Positions 38,166-47,884 of a DNA stretch of 64,000 nt are shown here, one piece after another; positions within the stretch are counted from its first letter, which is position 1, and each line of letters opens with the position of its first letter. The DNA is from Ursus arctos (lineage: Eukaryota; Chordata; Mammalia; Carnivora; Ursidae). Under the pieces are notes generated by a model. That model searched no databases. It saw nothing but the letters and a program-made list of their open reading frames with translations, and was not told the origin of the DNA. Location: NCBI RefSeq assembly GCF_023065955.2, contig NW_026623078.1:9682199-9746198 (forward strand), written 5' to 3'. Position numbers and translations under genes: made by a program.

Positions 38166-38408
38166 TTGCTGGTAAGGACTATTTTCAGGTAGTTTACATG
38201 GGAGGCATTAGGACTGCTCCTTAGTCTTTGGTAATATGTCTTGTGATAGTAAAGATTTAGTGTAAACTGTGTTCTCCTCTGACAGAATTTAACTAAATAA
38301 CATGAGTAGATCTTGTAACACTTTTCTTCATCCAGAGAGATGTAAAGTTGTTCTTGGAACCTTTTTCAGACAGGCAAGGAAGTTTCATTCCCCCATAAAC
38401 CCTCATTA
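38166..38408. other. Unique segment
   Basis: Nothing recognised. Confidence 0.4.
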
Positions 38409-38664
38409 AAAGTTTTCTCCACTGGGGTGCCTGGGTGGGATCTATCAGCTAAGCACCAGACTCTTGGTTTCGGCTCAGGTCATGATCTCATGGGTCATGA
38501 GATGGAGCCCCATGTGGGGCTCCGCATTCAGTGGGGAGTCTGCTTAGAGATTCTCTCCCTCTGCTCCTCCCCCTACTTGTACACACACGCACACTCTTTC
38601 CCTCTCCCTCTCTTTCTCTCTCTCTCAAATACATAAATAACACCTTTTAAAACAAAGTTTTCTC
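38409..38664 (+). mobile_element. Can-SINE with 11-bp TSD
   Basis: The head GGGGTGCCTGGGTGGGATCT starts at 38,424; GGCTCAGGTCATGATCTCAT, a CT-rich middle and CAAATACATAAATAAC follow. AAAGTTTTCTC flanks it at 38,409-38,419 and 38,654-38,664. It has no long A-tail and is an older caniform type. Confidence 0.9.
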
Positions 38665-38993
38665 TAGGCTCAATGGTTAAAAATTGGTCATATCCAACAC
38701 TGAAAGAGTAAAGGGGCATGAGAAATGGGAGTTTCTGACTAGCGTGGGTCTGGGCTACATCTTAGAGCCAGAAGTAAGAGCTTCTCAGAACAATATGAGC
38801 TGTTGTCAGGGAAGAAGGGACCTGACCAACAGTTTAGGGTGATTATGAAAGCAAGGGATTTGGGTGTTGAGAAAACAACACCCAGACAGTCAAATAATAG
38901 ACCATTCTTACTTTATAAATCTAAAACCGAATGCTGCATTTTCTCCCACAATTAGTCTTTCTCTTCTAAGTTAATAGCAACACAATCTAGTGC
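38665..38993. other. Unique segment
   Basis: Nothing recognised. Confidence 0.4.
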
Positions 38994-39001
38994 GAAAGAA
39001 A

Positions 39002-39062
<61 letters not shown>

Positions 39063-39123
39063 GGAAAGGGGAGGAGAGGAGGGAAGGAAAGGGAAGGGAA
39101 GGGAAGGGAAAGGAAAGGGAAAA
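38994..39123. repeat. 130-base uninterrupted purine tract, (GAAA)n + (GGGAA)n
   Basis: Every base from 38,994 to 39,123 is A or G: a GAAA array to about 39,063, then GGA/GGGAA units. The Lys/Arg/Glu frame on the plus strand and the Phe/Leu/Ser frame on the minus strand are repeat artefacts. Triplex (H-DNA) formation is plausible. Confidence 0.95.
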
Positions 39124-39950
39124 CAGAAAAGCCTTAGAGACACTCTTGTACCTTCGTATCCCTAATACTCCAGTGTGGTTTTAAGCGTATTCATGTGGCT
39201 CCAGCTCCAATCTAATGTTCTCTCTCCAAGCTCACTGCAGAGCATCTTTGACCAAGTCTGTCACAGGCCTCCCTAGCATGCCTCCATATCTGCTGCTCCA
39301 TACTCCATTCTCCACAAGTGAACATAGATTCCTTGCCTGCCAGAGCTCAGGCACAACCAATAGAATCAAGATGGGGAAATATAAAATGTATAGAAGAACA
39401 CTCTTGAGATATAAATTACAAATTTGCCGCTATTCCCTCACCACCACCTGCAATAAATAAAAATGGCCTTGTCTCCTGTCATTAGAAGTGACTTCTCACT
39501 CAAATGAAAATTTGTCAGTAAATATTCCACCTGATGCAAGCTATTTTTCAAGTGATCAAACAATATATCATTGTTTGATTTACTTGCAAACTTTATCAAT
39601 GGTGAAAGAAGTTCTCTTTCTTCAAAACAGTTAAGCCATTACCTAACTGTAAAGCTGTTTAGAAATGCTTACTGGGTTGTAGTTTTAAACAAAAAAACAA
39701 TTAACTGCAGACCTCAGCAATAATTACACAAAATAACAACTATTATCAAGGTAAATTACAAAAGGGCATCAATACTGACTAGTCAGTAAGATAAGCTTCA
39801 AACTGTTATAGTAAGTGAAACTGATTCTGGTTAGGAGGTATATGTGTATTTCATTGATTTTACATCTCTACAGATTTAACAATGATGTAATGATTGTTTG
39901 TGCATCTGAATTTTAATGACTATGTTGTTATCCATTACTATTTTTTATGT
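39124..39950. other. Unique sequence
   Basis: No recognised gene or repeat. An 81-codon frame at 39,215-39,460 has no domain and no retrocopy signature. Confidence 0.4.
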
Positions 39951-39954
39951 CAGT

Positions 39955-40100
39955 CAATTTGAATTCTAGCCCTGATTTGTAAATACCAAGTGTGTAATTT
40001 AGAGCAATTTGTTAAGCTTTTCTGAATTTCAATATCTTCATCTATAAATGCTTACTTTCCAGTGTCGTTGAGAGACACTCAATAAATATCCATTATGTTT
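39955..40100 (-). mobile_element. MIR SINE, antisense
   Basis: CAATTTGAATTCTAGCCCTG, GCAATTTGTTAAGCTTTTCT, ATCTTCATCTATAAATGC and finally GACACTCAATAAATATCC are in the order expected of an antisense MIR (usual: CTTAACCTCTCTGTGCCTCA, CCTCATCTGTAAAATGGGG, CTCAATAAATGTTAGC). Confidence 0.72.
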
Positions 40101-40174
40101 AATGGATCTAAGCAAATACTGAGATCACTTTGAAATTAAAGTTTTCATATTATACCAAAATTAGCATTTTTAAT

Positions 40175-40369
40175 AATTTATATCCATTTTTAAAATATTT
40201 TATTTATCTATTCATAAGAGACAGAAAGAGAGAGAAGCAGAAGCAGAGGGAGAAGCAAGCCCCCTGCAAATGCAGGACTCCATCCCAGGACCCTGGGAAC
40301 ATGACCTGAGCCAAAGGCAGAACGCTTATTCAACTGAGCCACCCAGGCGCCCAATTTATATCAATTTTT
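40175..40369 (-). mobile_element. Can-SINE, antisense, with TSD
   Basis: The antisense body at 40,192-40,352 ends with the intact head CAACTGAGCCACCCAGGCGC. The flanks AATTTATATCCATTTTT (40,175-40,191) and AATTTATATCAATTTTT (40,353-40,369) match at 16 of 17 bases. The middle is the older caniform type. Confidence 0.92.
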
Positions 40370-40885
40370 TTACACCTCAGTTTTCTCCCTTTTTTTCTGG
40401 TTTTACATCCCTAATCTATTGAGCACATTTTTGTTAGACAATTACAGATATAGATTATTCCCCTTACTAGCCATAAACAATTGAATGAAGAAAGGGAGGC
40501 AGAATGAGGTGGGGTCCCTTCACCTTGTAGTCTTTTAATATGCAGCTGAGAGGATTTCTTTTAGAGCTAGTTCCAGTGTGTTTCTTCCAGCAGCTTGCCT
40601 TCTTTTTTTTTTTTTTTTTTTTTGGTCACTTGTATTGCTGCTGTCATATTTATGTTATTATATAAACAGTGCCTTTCATTTGTTTCATTTTTTTGAAAAA
40701 AAAAATAAAGGAATGAGAAGAAACCTATTTATGGGTTTACTAATATGTTAGGCATTTCAAATTATTTTCTCATTTAATAATTGAAATACTCTAGATAATT
40801 TGACAAACTGCTTTTTTCTCCAAAGGAAATACTCTTTCCATAATTCTGAACTAGTTTTTTTTTATTTTGACTTGAATGGAAGGAA
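40370..40885. other. Unique sequence with a poly-T run
   Basis: A T-run of about 22 bases lies at about 40,603-40,623. No element attached to it is recognised. Confidence 0.45.
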
Positions 40886-41083
40886 GCTTTATCATTTTTT
40901 TAAAAGATTTATTTATTTGTTTGTTTGAAAGAGAGAGAACGAGCTGGGGGGAGAGGCAGAAGGAGAGGGAGAGGCAGACTCCCTGCTGTGCAGGGAGCGT
41001 GATACAGGGCGCAATCCCAGGACCCTGAGATTATTACCTGAACCAAAGGCTGCGCCACCCAGGTACCCATGCTTAATCATCTT
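40886..41083 (-). mobile_element. Can-SINE, antisense, with imperfect TSD
   Basis: The body at about 40,899-41,070 runs from the T-run through AAAGAGAGAGAACGAGCTGG to the head GCGCCACCCAGGTACCC. GCTTTATCATTTT (40,886-40,898) and GCTTAATCATCTT (41,071-41,083) match at 11 of 13 bases. The head has lost the TTAACCGACTGA segment. Confidence 0.85.
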
Positions 41084-41139
41084 TATATGATTCAGAGAAT
41101 TACAAAAATTGTAATTGGCACAGGAATTCATATTACACA

Positions 41140-41390
41140 AATATTCATTATTTAATTATTATTTATTGAGTGCTTATAATATGTCAAGTATCATTTGATA
41201 TGATTTAAATGTATTATCTCATTTCAGGTCAAAATGAACCCTTTAAGGTGATACTGCTTTTCTCCTCATTTTGCAGATGACAATGATTTAAAAAGTAAAT
41301 AAAAGAAACGAGTCACTGAGAAATAACACATCCTGTTCAAACTCATATGGACAGTAAATAATAGAACATACTCTGAATGACAGTGCCATG
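41140..41390 (+). mobile_element. MIR SINE
   Basis: TTATTTATTGAGTGCTTATA, ATGTCAAGTATCATTTGATA, GTATTATCTCATTTCAGGTC and CTCATTTTGCAGATGACAAT followed by AAAAAGTAAATAA give a good MIR order. Confidence 0.75.
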
Positions 41391-41869
41391 CTGCCAACAG
41401 TAAATGACTCTATTTTCTTATTTTCAGAATTTTTTAGTAACGAGAATTTTTCCTATTCTCTTTATGATGTTGCAGATAACTATTAAAATATGTAAAATGC
41501 ACTGTCTTGTCAAAGACAACAAAGTAAAAACAAAAAATAAATAAAGAAGAAACAATACTACCATGCAATCGAGAAAATTTGATTATTTTCCTGCTTCAGC
41601 CAGTAAAACAATAATGGAAAATAATTGCTTTTGCTTCATTAAAATAAAGAAGCTGGCCAGATTATGTCTATAGTTCTCTCCAGCTCTAAAATTTAGGATT
41701 GTCTCTCTTTGACCCATGAAAATTATGTAGCTTCATAAAAGTCCAGTATTGCTAAAAAGATTATCCATGTAACCAGTCCTCCAATGGAAGATAGGGATTT
41801 CACTATCCCAGAAATTTCCCCTTTATTGTCAATCACCCATCCTCATCCTTCTCAATCACCAGTCTGGCC
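41391..41869. other. Unique sequence
   Basis: Nothing recognised. Confidence 0.4.
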
Positions 41870-42965
41870 TCTGTCCCTGTAGAAATTTATATAAATGAAA
41901 TTATGCTGTACATGCTCTTTTATGTCTGGTTTACTTACTCAACATAATGTCAGGGACAGTCTATATTGACGTATGCATTACCAATAGACAGATTTTAAAA
42001 AATTAGTCCATTTATAACAGTTAATTTTTCTTCTTACATCTTGTATTAGCTCAGGATGTTTTAACAAAACACCATAACCTGGGCGGCTTACATAGAAAGT
42101 TACTTTCTCAGAATTCTGCAGTCTGAGAGTCCAAAATCAGAGTGCTAGCATAGTCAGTTCTTGGTAGACTTTCTTTCTAGCATGCGGATTGTTGCCTTCT
42201 TATTGTTTACTCACAAAGCAGAGAGTGAGATCTCTAGTGTCTATTCTTATATGGACATCAATCATATTGGAAAAGGGCCCCACTCACATAAGTACCTCAT
42301 TTCCTTAATTATCTCCTTATTGGTTCTATCTCCAAATGCAGTTACATTGAGGGCTGGGATTCAACAAAATTTGGGAGACACAATTCAATCCATAACACAT
42401 ATTGACCAACAGGTGGTTTTCAGTTAGGAGTAATTCTGATCAAAATGCTATGAACAATCTGCTCCAAATCTTTTTCAGAACACATGTTTTCATTGCTTTT
42501 AGATCCATTCAAGAAGCAGAATTCCTAAGTTGCTAGTTCCTAAGATAGTGTATGCTTATGATTACTGAAAAACTACCAAATTTCTTTCCAAGGTACTATT
42601 TACACTCCAATCAAAAATTTAATAAGGTCAGTAGTTCAAAGTCCTCAAAATGCTTTTCATTATCCAGACTTTTATTGTTAGCCATTCTAGTGAAAGTGAT
42701 GTGATATTAAATTGGGGGTTTGCTTTTCATTTATTTGGTCTCTAAGGAAGGTGAGCATCTTTCCAAGAGTACTTTGGTTGCTCATATACCTTCTGTGACG
42801 TTTCTCTTCACATCTTTACACATTTTGATTGGGATTTTTTTTTTTTTTTACTATTTTAATTGATTTTTTTCTAAATATTTTTGAACATTTTTATTTTAGA
42901 TACTGATTATTTGTCAGATATGTGTATATGAATATTTCCCCCAAAACCTTGGTTTACACACAGTT
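41870..42965 (-). mobile_element. Ancient antisense LINE 3' part, split by an MLT1 LTR
   Basis: The left half (41,870-42,042; TATGTCTGGTTTACTTACTC and CAACATAATGTCAGGGAC) and right half (42,399-42,965; AATGCTATGAACAATCTGCT to TTATTTGTCAGATATGTG) together follow the antisense order of an old L1 3' end. The MLT1 LTR between them is a later insertion. Confidence 0.7.
42043..42398 (-). mobile_element. MLT1-type LTR (ERVL-MaLR), antisense
   Basis: It starts TGTATTAGCTCAGGATG, then CATAACCTGGGCGGCTTACA, CTCAGAATTCTGCAGTCTG, CCAAATGCAGTTACATTG and ends CAATCCATAACA, matching an inverted MLT1A-like LTR. The flanking 5-mers CATCT and CATAT match at 4 of 5, consistent with the usual 5-bp duplication. 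It is a solo LTR without internal region. Confidence 0.75.
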
Positions 42966-43670
42966 TATTTCTTTTTCAAGTTTTTATTCAAATTCCAGTT
43001 AGTTAACATATAGTGTAATATTGGTTTCAGGTATAGAATTTAGCGACTCATCACATACATATAACACTCAGCAAAAGTGCCCTCTCTAATACCTATCACC
43101 CATTTCACCCATCTCCCCATCCACCCTCAGTTAGTTCCCTATAGTTAAGAGTCTGTTTTGTGGTTTGCCTCTCTCTTTTTCTCCCCTTATCTTCAACTGT
43201 TTTGTTTCTTAAATTCCACATATGAGTGAAATCGGTCAGGTATTTGTCCTTCTCTAACTGACTTATTTCACTCAGCATAATACTCTCTGGCTCTATCCAT
43301 GTCATTGCAAATGGCAAGATTTCATTTTTTTGATGGCTGAGTAATATTCCCTTGTGTATATATATCACATCTTCTTTATCCATTTATCAGTTGATGGACA
43401 TTCAGGTTCTTTCCATAGTTTGGCTATTGTTGATAATGCTGCTATAAACATCAGGGTGTATTTATCCCTTTGAATTTGTATTTTTGTAACCTTTGGGTCG
43501 ATATCTAGTAGAGTAATTTCTGGGTCATAGCGTAGTTCTATTTTTAACTGTTACAGGAAACAACAGATGTTGGTGAGGATATGGTGAAGGGGGAATCCTT
43601 GTGCACTGTTGGTGGGAATGCAAACTGGTGCAGCCACTCTGGAAAACAGTATGAAGATTCCTCGAAGTTT
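42966..43670 (-). mobile_element. Carnivoran L1 3' part with short inverted 5' segment
   Basis: From 42,970 to about 43,552 the copy is antisense: T-rich tail, GTTAGTTAACATATAGTGTA, and the ORF2 C-terminal region. At about 43,553 it flips to sense (GGAAACAACAGATGTTGGTG) and runs to about 43,670 (CTCTGGAAAACAGTATGAAG). The sense piece belongs just upstream in ORF2, so this is another 5' inversion. I could not define a convincing target-site duplication. Confidence 0.8.
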
Positions 43671-44335
43671 AAAATGATCTTGTTGAGGCTTGGTTTTAGA
43701 ATTTCTTAAGACCTTCAATAGCTGTTATTTTAGTACAGTTTCTTATTCTTAAATGTGGTCATTCTACTGTCTTATTTGAATACTTCATGTATGTAGTAAG
43801 ATCTTCCCACTCTGACTGGTCTGAAACTCCAATGTTTCCCAGTGTGCACAGCCTCTAGCATTTTCATTCCACTCTCAATCCAAGCAGCTGCACTTGTATG
43901 ACCAAATGACTCAGCCAAAGGTCCTTGAGGAATGCTCATGGAGATTTCCATCTTTCCCTCCCCCGGCTCTGGTCCTTCTCTAATAAACTGCCCTACGAGA
44001 TCCAGGTAATTCAGAACCCCTACTAATGATTTCTGTCTCCTTGGTACAGTTGGAATATCACATTCTTCTTGTGCTCCATGTTTATACATTGTTTCAACTC
44101 CAGGAACTTTTATCTGTGCAGAGATCCAAAGAATATATGGGTCTCACCTCATGAATTTCCCTTCTCTGAGAAATAGTCCTATGCTTATCATTTTTTAAGG
44201 TCTAAAAATAGATGTTTTGTGTATTTTGTCAATTCATTTATAATTGCAGGGAAATTCTAGTACAGTTATTCTATCATAGGAGGTAAAAGTAGCCATTTTT
44301 TCAAAATATAAGTGAATATTTACCCAAAGAAAATG
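43671..44335. other. Unassigned sequence with a 105-codon minus-strand frame
   Basis: The frame at 43,772-44,089 (minus) is moderately GC-rich and has no domain I recognise. Old L1 5' UTRs on the minus strand can look like this; an LTR is another possibility. There is no flanking A-tail or target-site duplication pointing to a retrocopy. Confidence 0.35.
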
Positions 44336-44404
44336 ATATTAATTGAAAAGATATATGAATTCTTATGTTTACTGCAGAATTATTTACAATAGCCAAGATA
44401 TGGA

Positions 44405-44407
<3 letters not shown>

Positions 44408-44450
<43 letters not shown>
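44408..44450. repeat. (AT)n microsatellite inside L1
   Basis: About 21 pure AT units immediately before GCAGTGGAATATTGTGCAGC, the recurrent repeat position of L1 3' ends. Confidence 0.95.
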
Positions 44451-44453
<3 letters not shown>

Positions 44454-44832
44454 GTGGAATATTGTGCAGCCATAAAAAGAGATCATGCCTTATGAGACAA
44501 CATAGATAGACCTAGAGGTTATTATGCTAAGTGAAATAAGTCACACTGAGAAAGACAAATACCATATGATTTCACTCAGATGTGAAATCTAAAAAAAATG
44601 AATAAATAAAAAGAATCAACCCTATAAATGCAGAGAACAAAATGATGGTTGCCAGAGGATAAGGCGTTAGAGGCCGGGGAAAATGTATGAAGGGGGAGAG
44701 GTATATACAGACTTCTCATTACAGAATGAATAAGCCATGGGAATAAAAGACATAGCCTATAGTCAATAACATTGTAATAGCAATGTAAGAAGACAGATGG
44801 TAACTACACTTGTGTAGAACATAGCATAATGT

Positions 44833-45016
44833 ATAAACTTGTTGAGGGATGTCTCTGTGGCTGTCAGTTGACTTCATCTGCGTTCAGCTCAGGTCGTGAT
44901 CCCAAAGTGGTGGGATGGAGCCCCAGATCAGCTCTCTGCTCAGCAGGGAATCTGCTTCTCCCTCTGCCCATCGCCCTGCTCATGCTCTCTCTCTTTCAAA
45001 TAAATAAACTTGTTGA
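44833..45016 (+). mobile_element. Can-SINE with 13-bp TSD, nested in L1
   Basis: The body at 44,846-45,003 has a decayed head (GGGATGTCTCTGTGGCTGTC), GCTCAGGTCGTGATCCCAAA, a CT-rich middle and TTTCAAATAAATAAA. ATAAACTTGTTGA is at 44,833-44,845 and 45,004-45,016, a perfect duplication. Confidence 0.92.
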
Positions 45017-45105
45017 ATCACTATGTTTTATACCTGAAACGAATGTAATGTTTTGTGTCAACTATATCCAAATAAACTAACTAAAAATATTTTTTAAAAA
45101 GATAA

Positions 45106-45329
45106 TTCGCAAGAGAGCTTGATATCCTGCTCAGTCAATCAGAGTCACCAGTTTTTCTGCACAAAAGTGTATGTCCTTCCAAACTATCTTAGTTACTTTG
45201 AAGGGAAACTAAATATAGTCAATTGTTAATAAAGTCATCTAAAATAAACTTGAAAAAAATATACATATATATGTGTGTGTGAATACATATTTATGTTTAA
45301 ATTTCTCCTTTCTTAGATACTCAAAATAC
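45106..45329. other. Unique segment
   Basis: AT-rich with a short TATATG/TGTG patch; nothing recognised. Confidence 0.4.
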
Positions 45330-45540
45330 TAATATTCAAATTATGGATATCTTTAATCTGATTTTTTTTAATCTAATAATACATCATGGGGAAATTGCCA
45401 TAATAGTCCACAGAGATATTTTTACACTTTTTATAGCATGGTGTACTACATTATATGGCTATATCATAATTCATTAAACCAGTATTCTATTGATGGACAT
45501 TTGAATTATTTTTGATGTTTATCATTTAAAAGTAGTGTTT

Positions 45541-45776
45541 AAGAATAGTCTTATGCATTGGGGCGCCTGGGTGGCACAGCGGTTAAGCGTCTGCCTTCGG
45601 CTCAGGGCATGGTCCCGGCGTTCTGGGATCGAGTCCCACATCAGGCTCTTCCGCTATGAGCCTGCTTCTTCCTCTCCCACTCCCCCTGCTTGTGTTCCCT
45701 CTCTCGCTGGCTGTTTCTCTCTCTGTCAAATAAATAAATAAAATCTTAAAAAAAAAAAAAGAATAGTCTTATGCAT
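45541..45776 (+). mobile_element. Young bear-type Can-SINE with perfect 18-bp TSD
   Basis: The complete body at about 45,560-45,758 has the intact head GGGCGCCTGGGTGGCACAGC, GGTTAAGCGTCTGCCTTCGG, the bear-type middle (TCAGGCTCTTCCGCTATGAG), CTCGCTGGCTGTTTCTCTCT, TCAAATAAATAAATAAAATC and a 13-15 base A-tail. AAGAATAGTCTTATGCAT is at 45,541-45,558 and 45,759-45,776 with no mismatch. Low divergence and the perfect duplication make it the youngest insertion in the window. The tRNA-like head keeps recognisable pol III box sequence. Confidence 0.97.
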
Positions 45777-45870
45777 ACATTTATTTATTCATATTTTTGG
45801 CAGTTTGTCTTTGGTATAATTTCTTAGAAGTGGGAATGCTGGGCCAAATGGGTAAATTTTACAAATATAT

Positions 45871-45893
45871 ACACACACACACACACACACACA
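45871..45893. repeat. (CA)n microsatellite
   Basis: About 11 CA units within old antisense L1 sequence. Confidence 0.9.
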
Positions 45894-46221
45894 ATATCAT
45901 GTGTATATAGTATAATATATATATAATTTTTAAATATGACAAATTCTCTTTCACTGGTGGTACCAGTCCCATTTTGCATTCCCACTAGTAATACGTAAGA
46001 GTTAAACACACTTTGTAGAAAGTCCATTTATATTTTAAAAGAGATACTGAATAAGCAAATCATAGAATAAGAAGGAAATGTTTGCTAAAATTCTTTTTTT
46101 TAGTTGTAGACAATGAAATCCATAAGTGGTCATCACCTTGTTGAAATAAAGTGTGTTCAATCCTTTATTTTTAAATGAAACAAATGAATAATCCAGAAGA
46201 AACCTTATTGAAATTTTCTTT

Positions 46222-46238
46222 TCTTTTTTTTTAAGATT

Positions 46239-46269
<31 letters not shown>

Positions 46270-46425
46270 TCAGAGAAAGAGTTCAAGCAGCACTAATGGC
46301 AGGCAGAGGGAGAAGCAGACTTCCCGCTGAGCAGGGAGCCCGACTGGGGACTAGATCCCAGGACCCTGGGATCATGACCTGAGCTGAAGGCAGATGCTTG
46401 ACCGATTGAGCCACCCAGACATCCC
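46222..46425 (-). mobile_element. Can-SINE, antisense
   Basis: The T-run and an ATTT array (about 46,239-46,270) are followed by CAGAGAAAGAGTTCAAGCAG, CCGCTGAGCAGGGAGCCCGA, CAGGACCCTGGGATCATGAC and the head TTGAGCCACCCAGACATCCC. Caniform-type middle. The flanks are T/C-rich and only a weak duplication (AAATTTTCTTTTC-like) can be proposed. Confidence 0.92.
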
Positions 46426-47884
46426 AAAATCTTTTCTAGGAGACCATACATTTCTAGTTTTACTAAACTTCTTAAATAAAGGCTTTTATAGCCTGGTTAC
46501 ATCTAGCTAACATTTAGAAGAATACCCAAATACACCCCTATGTGGAGCATAGACAGCAGATTCTTCAGGTGTGGGTGAGCCTTTTTAAAAAGTATTCCAC
46601 CAAAATTTACTTGGCTCTTGCATTCTACCATAGCAGTCAGATTTTTACCAGCCCAAGAATTATTCAGCTTACATCTCTCTATTCATATTCCTCATAATTA
46701 GGAAGAAGCACCTGTTTCTAGCCTTCTCTGACAGCAACTGTCAGCTGCAGATGGGATATTGATGATCGAGGAAAATGACAGATTGCTTAATGCCAGTGAC
46801 TGAACACCACATTGAGGAGTCTTATACAGATACAATATCTACATTTTACATCTGAACCTTATAATGGCTTATTTCTGTCAGATTTCAGCAGGAGGGCTTA
46901 CAATTTCTTTTAGAATAAAACCATGAATATATGATTAGACATAACTATAGCTATATCTCAAGCTCTTTCTGTATCAAAATCAAATACTAATAATCAAACA
47001 CCTTGTTTCAAGCAAGATGAGTCATTCACAAATTTGTCAGATTATTTACTCTATGGTTTCCTTTTATATTACAAAACTAGTCTAAATCAGACAATACATA
47101 ATGAAGGTTTATATATTATTAACTCCAACCTAACTTCTAAATTAAAGAAGGGAATGGTTACTGGAGCTTTCCTTTAGAAAGTTACTTATTTTAGCCTTTA
47201 AGAAGGATAAGATACATAGAGGGAAGAGAATCTCAGGGACAGATATATGGTGGTTCTGATAATTACAAAAGCTTCAGTTGTGTATTTGATTTCAAATCAT
47301 ATATGAATTATTTAATTAACACTAAGTTTACATGCAGGAAATGTGAACGCAATTGAAACAAAGATCTAAAAGTGTTAATTCCTTACAAGTTATGTAATTG
47401 AATTCTTTTTCTTTTTCTGAAGAACTACCAATGTCTTATTGCACATGAAAATAAAGAAGAAATAAAATATGTAGCATTCAACTTAGAGATAAGATGGGAG
47501 AGGCAATATCTAATCATATCTGTTCTAGTTAAATCCCTGATGTATTCGTATCGTTATATAGATGGATATACATATAAAATATCTACAGGTGAAAAGCAAT
47601 AGGGGCATTGTTATAGTTAAGAGTGTCTAAAAATAGTTGGAATATTATTAAGTCAAGGGAAAAAATGCACTAAAATTTATGTTAGGTTTATTTTATTTTT
47701 ATTTTCTTTGTTTTGTTTTTATGTTTTTTGCTTTTACACTAAATCAGACCGTCCTTGGAGTAAAATAATTGTGATGAGAAATCCTACAATAAATAAGAAT
47801 TACCTTCTCCATTTAAATATTGCATCAGAATAACCTTTAGAATGAATAGTAAAAAAAAAAAATCAGCAGCTTCTCTGATATGAC
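46426..47884. other. Unique sequence, 1.5 kb
   Basis: No gene, RNA or named repeat is recognised. Confidence 0.45.

Larger units (their letters stand above)
44340..45105 (+). mobile_element. Old L1 3' end, sense, with AT repeat and nested SINE
   Basis: ATTATTTACAATAGCCAAGA, the AT repeat at 44,408-44,450, GGAATATTGTGCAGCCATAA, TATTATGCTAAGTGAAATAA and GATGGTTGCCAGAGGATAAG followed by GGATTATAG-type sequence and CTATATCCAAATAAACTAAC give the order of an L1MA/L1MB 3' end. A Can-SINE interrupts the 3' UTR at 44,846-45,003. Confidence 0.85.
45330..46020 (-). mobile_element. Ancient antisense L1 3' part, split by a young SINE
   Basis: TTCATTAAACCAGTATTCTA, TTGATGGACATTTGAATTAT and, after the SINE, GAAGTGGGAATGCTGGGCCA and TTTTGCATTCCCACTAGTAA give the antisense old-L1 order. 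A CA repeat (45,871-45,893) lies within it. Confidence 0.75.

Noticed and set aside
38990..39184. Lys/Glu/Arg-rich frame as a charged protein
   Set aside because: Pure translation of the GAAA/GGGAA purine tract.
45560..45640. tRNA gene in the SINE head
   Set aside because: The head is tRNA-Lys-derived but lacks a complete cloverleaf and is followed by the SINE body, so it is a SINE.
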